32,146 nucleotides of DNA from Pseudomonadota bacterium (GTDB taxonomy: Bacteria > Pseudomonadota > Gammaproteobacteria > SURF-13), in NCBI GenBank assembly GCA_027624315.1, contig JAQBXX010000017.1, positions 1-32,146 of the forward strand. The letters are read 5' to 3'. This document shows positions 30,695-32,146 of this stretch, in pieces; positions within the stretch are counted from its first letter, which is position 1, and each line of letters opens with the position of its first letter. The position numbers were made by a program, and so were the translations under genes. The notes beneath the pieces are model-generated. The model did no database searches, had not been told where the DNA came from, and saw nothing but the letters and a program-made list of their open reading frames with translations.

Positions 30695-32026
30695 ATGCCG
30701 ACGTATGAAGAGAAGAAGCAGCGGCTTCTGGCCGAACTGCGGGCCAGTGCAGGCATGGCCGTCGGCCTCGCCAAGAACACCTCCAACCTGTTCCGCGACC
30801 GCAATCACGCCCCCAAGCGTAAACTCGACGTCAGAAATTTCAACAACGTGCTGCGGGTGGATGCCGCAAATGGCTGGGTGGAAGCCGAGGGGATGACCAC
30901 CTACGAGAAGCTGGTCGACGCCATGCTGGCGCACGGCGTCATGCCCGCGGTGGTGCCGCAACTCAAATCCATTACCATCGGCGGTGCAGCCGCAGGCATC
31001 GGCATCGAGGCTTCCTCCTTCAAATACGGCCTGGTGCACGAAACGCTGCTGGAAATGGAAATCCTGCTGCCGGACGGACGCGTCGTACTGTGCACACCGG
31101 ACAACGAACACAAGGACTTGTTCTTTGGTTTCCCGAATTCCTACGGCACGCTGGGCTATGTGCTGAAGCTGAAGGCCAAAGCCATACCGGTGAAGAAGTT
31201 TGTCCAGCTTCAGCACATCCGCCACACCGATCCCGCAGAGTATTTCCGTGATCTGGAACAGCGCTGCACTCAAAACGCGGATTTTGTCGATGGCGTGGTC
31301 TTCGGGCGCAACGAGATGGTCATCACCCTCGGCAGATTTGTGGATAACGCGCCCTTTGTGAGCGACTATACCTACAAAAATATCTACTACCGCTCGCTCC
31401 GCGAAAGAACGACAGACTTCCTCACCACACACGACTACATCTGGCGCTGGGACACCGACTGGTTCTGGTGTTCAAAGAATCTCTTCGTCCAGAATCCCCT
31501 CATCCGCCGCATCGTCGGCAAGTCCTTTCTGAATTCCATCACCTACAGCAAGATCATGCGCTGGAACAGCAAGTGGAAACTCACCAAGCGGCTGGATCAA
31601 TTGATGGGAGTGCACAGCGAATCCATCATTCAGGACGTCGACATTCCCATCGCCAACGCACCGCAATTTCTCGATTTCTTTCACCGCGAGATCGGCATCC
31701 TGCCCATCTGGGTCTGCCCCATACATCCCTCCCAGCCCAACGTACAATTCGACCTGTTTCGCATGCCCAACACACTCCACGTAAACTTTGGCTTCTGGGA
31801 TGTCGTCAAGGGCCGGGAACAGCATCCAAAGGGCCACTACAACCGCAAGATCGAGCGCAAAGTCGCCGAACTGGGCGGCATCAAATCGCTCTACTCGGAC
31901 TCCTACTATGAAGCCGATGAATTCTGGCAAATTTACAACAAGCCAGCGTACACTCAGCTAAAGCGAAAATATGACCCACAGAGTACCTTCAAGGATTTGT
32001 ATGAAAAATGCGTGTTACGGCAGTGA
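30695..32026 (+). CDS. FAD-binding oxidoreductase, DHCR24-like
   Basis: A flavoprotein with a PCMH-type FAD domain (about residues 30-180) showing PQLKSITIGGAAAGIGIEASSFKYG and the LLPDGRVVLCTPDN strand (read as separate short motifs), then a C-terminal part rich in aromatic residues (IWRWDTDWFWCSKNLF; WVCPIHPSQPNVQFDLF) as in delta-24-sterol reductase-like proteins. In other bacteria such oxidases sit beside Cfa-like methyltransferases and act in methyl-branched or furan fatty acid synthesis. The start at 30695 follows GGGG with about 7 nt spacing and matches the family start MPTYEEKK; ATG 30677 would add six residues. It gives 443 residues and appears intact. Its own upstream partner gene is deleted, so a stand-alone role or decay may follow. 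Confidence 0.85.
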   Translation: MPTYEEKKQRLLAELRASAGMAVGLAKNTSNLFRDRNHAPKRKLDVRNFNNVLRVDAANGWVEAEGMTTYEKLVDAMLAHGVMPAVVPQLKSITIGGAAAGIGIEASSFKYGLVHETLLEMEILLPDGRVVLCTPDNEHKDLFFGFPNSYGTLGYVLKLKAKAIPVKKFVQLQHIRHTDPAEYFRDLEQRCTQNADFVDGVVFGRNEMVITLGRFVDNAPFVSDYTYKNIYYRSLRERTTDFLTTHDYIWRWDTDWFWCSKNLFVQNPLIRRIVGKSFLNSITYSKIMRWNSKWKLTKRLDQLMGVHSESIIQDVDIPIANAPQFLDFFHREIGILPIWVCPIHPSQPNVQFDLFRMPNTLHVNFGFWDVVKGREQHPKGHYNRKIERKVAELGGIKSLYSDSYYEADEFWQIYNKPAYTQLKRKYDPQSTFKDLYEKCVLRQ

Positions 32027-32146
32027 GTCAACAATCCGCCAGATTTCTGCTGGAACTTTTCATAATGATTGCGAGCGAGCGACGTCACCCCATCCTGAGT
32101 AGCAGACCCGTTTAGAGTCCAGTGGTTACTGTAACGGATTTTTCTG
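32027..32146. other. Terminal non-coding sequence
   Basis: Nothing recognisable in the last 120 bases: no open frame, tRNA, or clear hairpin terminator. Confidence 0.5.

Overview
The window is chromosomal DNA from a GC-rich gammaproteobacterium. The best evidence is the block thrS-infC-rpmI-rplT-pheS-pheT-ihfA-merR followed by a tRNA-Pro, which is the gammaproteobacterial order. LpxH, PrmB, PheS, UvrB and IHF-alpha also have gammaproteobacterial length and motifs. A complete glycolate oxidase (glcDEF) with a glyoxylate aminotransferase, plus a RegB/RegA-type redox two-component system, would suit an autotroph or facultative chemolithotroph that salvages 2-phosphoglycolate. That lifestyle is inference; no carbon-fixation gene is in the window and I cannot name the genus.

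Layout. 1-2,420: a transaldolase-family gene divergent from NADP-isocitrate dehydrogenase, a terminator, then tRNA-Ala(GGC) and tRNA-Glu(TTC). 2,420-4,170: an accessory patch with a REP-associated tyrosine transposase (RAYT) gene split by one in-frame TAG, bracketed by inverted copies of a 24-bp sequence, followed by a GTGTTTT repeat tract and a cluster of hairpins. 4,173-7,133: cysS and gltX on the minus strand, separated by a long perfect palindrome. 7,250-9,645: periplasmic cyclophilin, lpxH and prmB. 9,642-11,428: regA/regB-like pair on the minus strand. 11,538-12,490: an outer-membrane-protein-like gene whose signal peptide and body are in different frames, joined at an A AAA AAC heptamer. 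12,542-17,748: tRNA-Asn, then glcD-glcE-glcF and the aminotransferase. 17,834-22,101: a class I aminotransferase divergent from uvrB, which is followed by a secreted protein of unknown function. 22,141-30,023: tRNA-Val, the translation block, ihfA, merR and tRNA-Pro. 30,173-32,026: an internally deleted methyltransferase remnant beside an intact DHCR24-like FAD oxidoreductase.

Most coding content is ordinary housekeeping. The interest lies between and across genes: a candidate phenylalanine attenuator with a small leader ORF ahead of pheS; a canonical -1 frameshift heptamer at the break of the outer-membrane gene; two copies of a long palindrome that differ by a compensated base pair; facing arrays of four heptamers in the thrS leader; and the eroded methyltransferase next to its usual kind of oxidoreductase partner. 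I found no CRISPR array, prophage, classical insertion sequence or clear new defence system.
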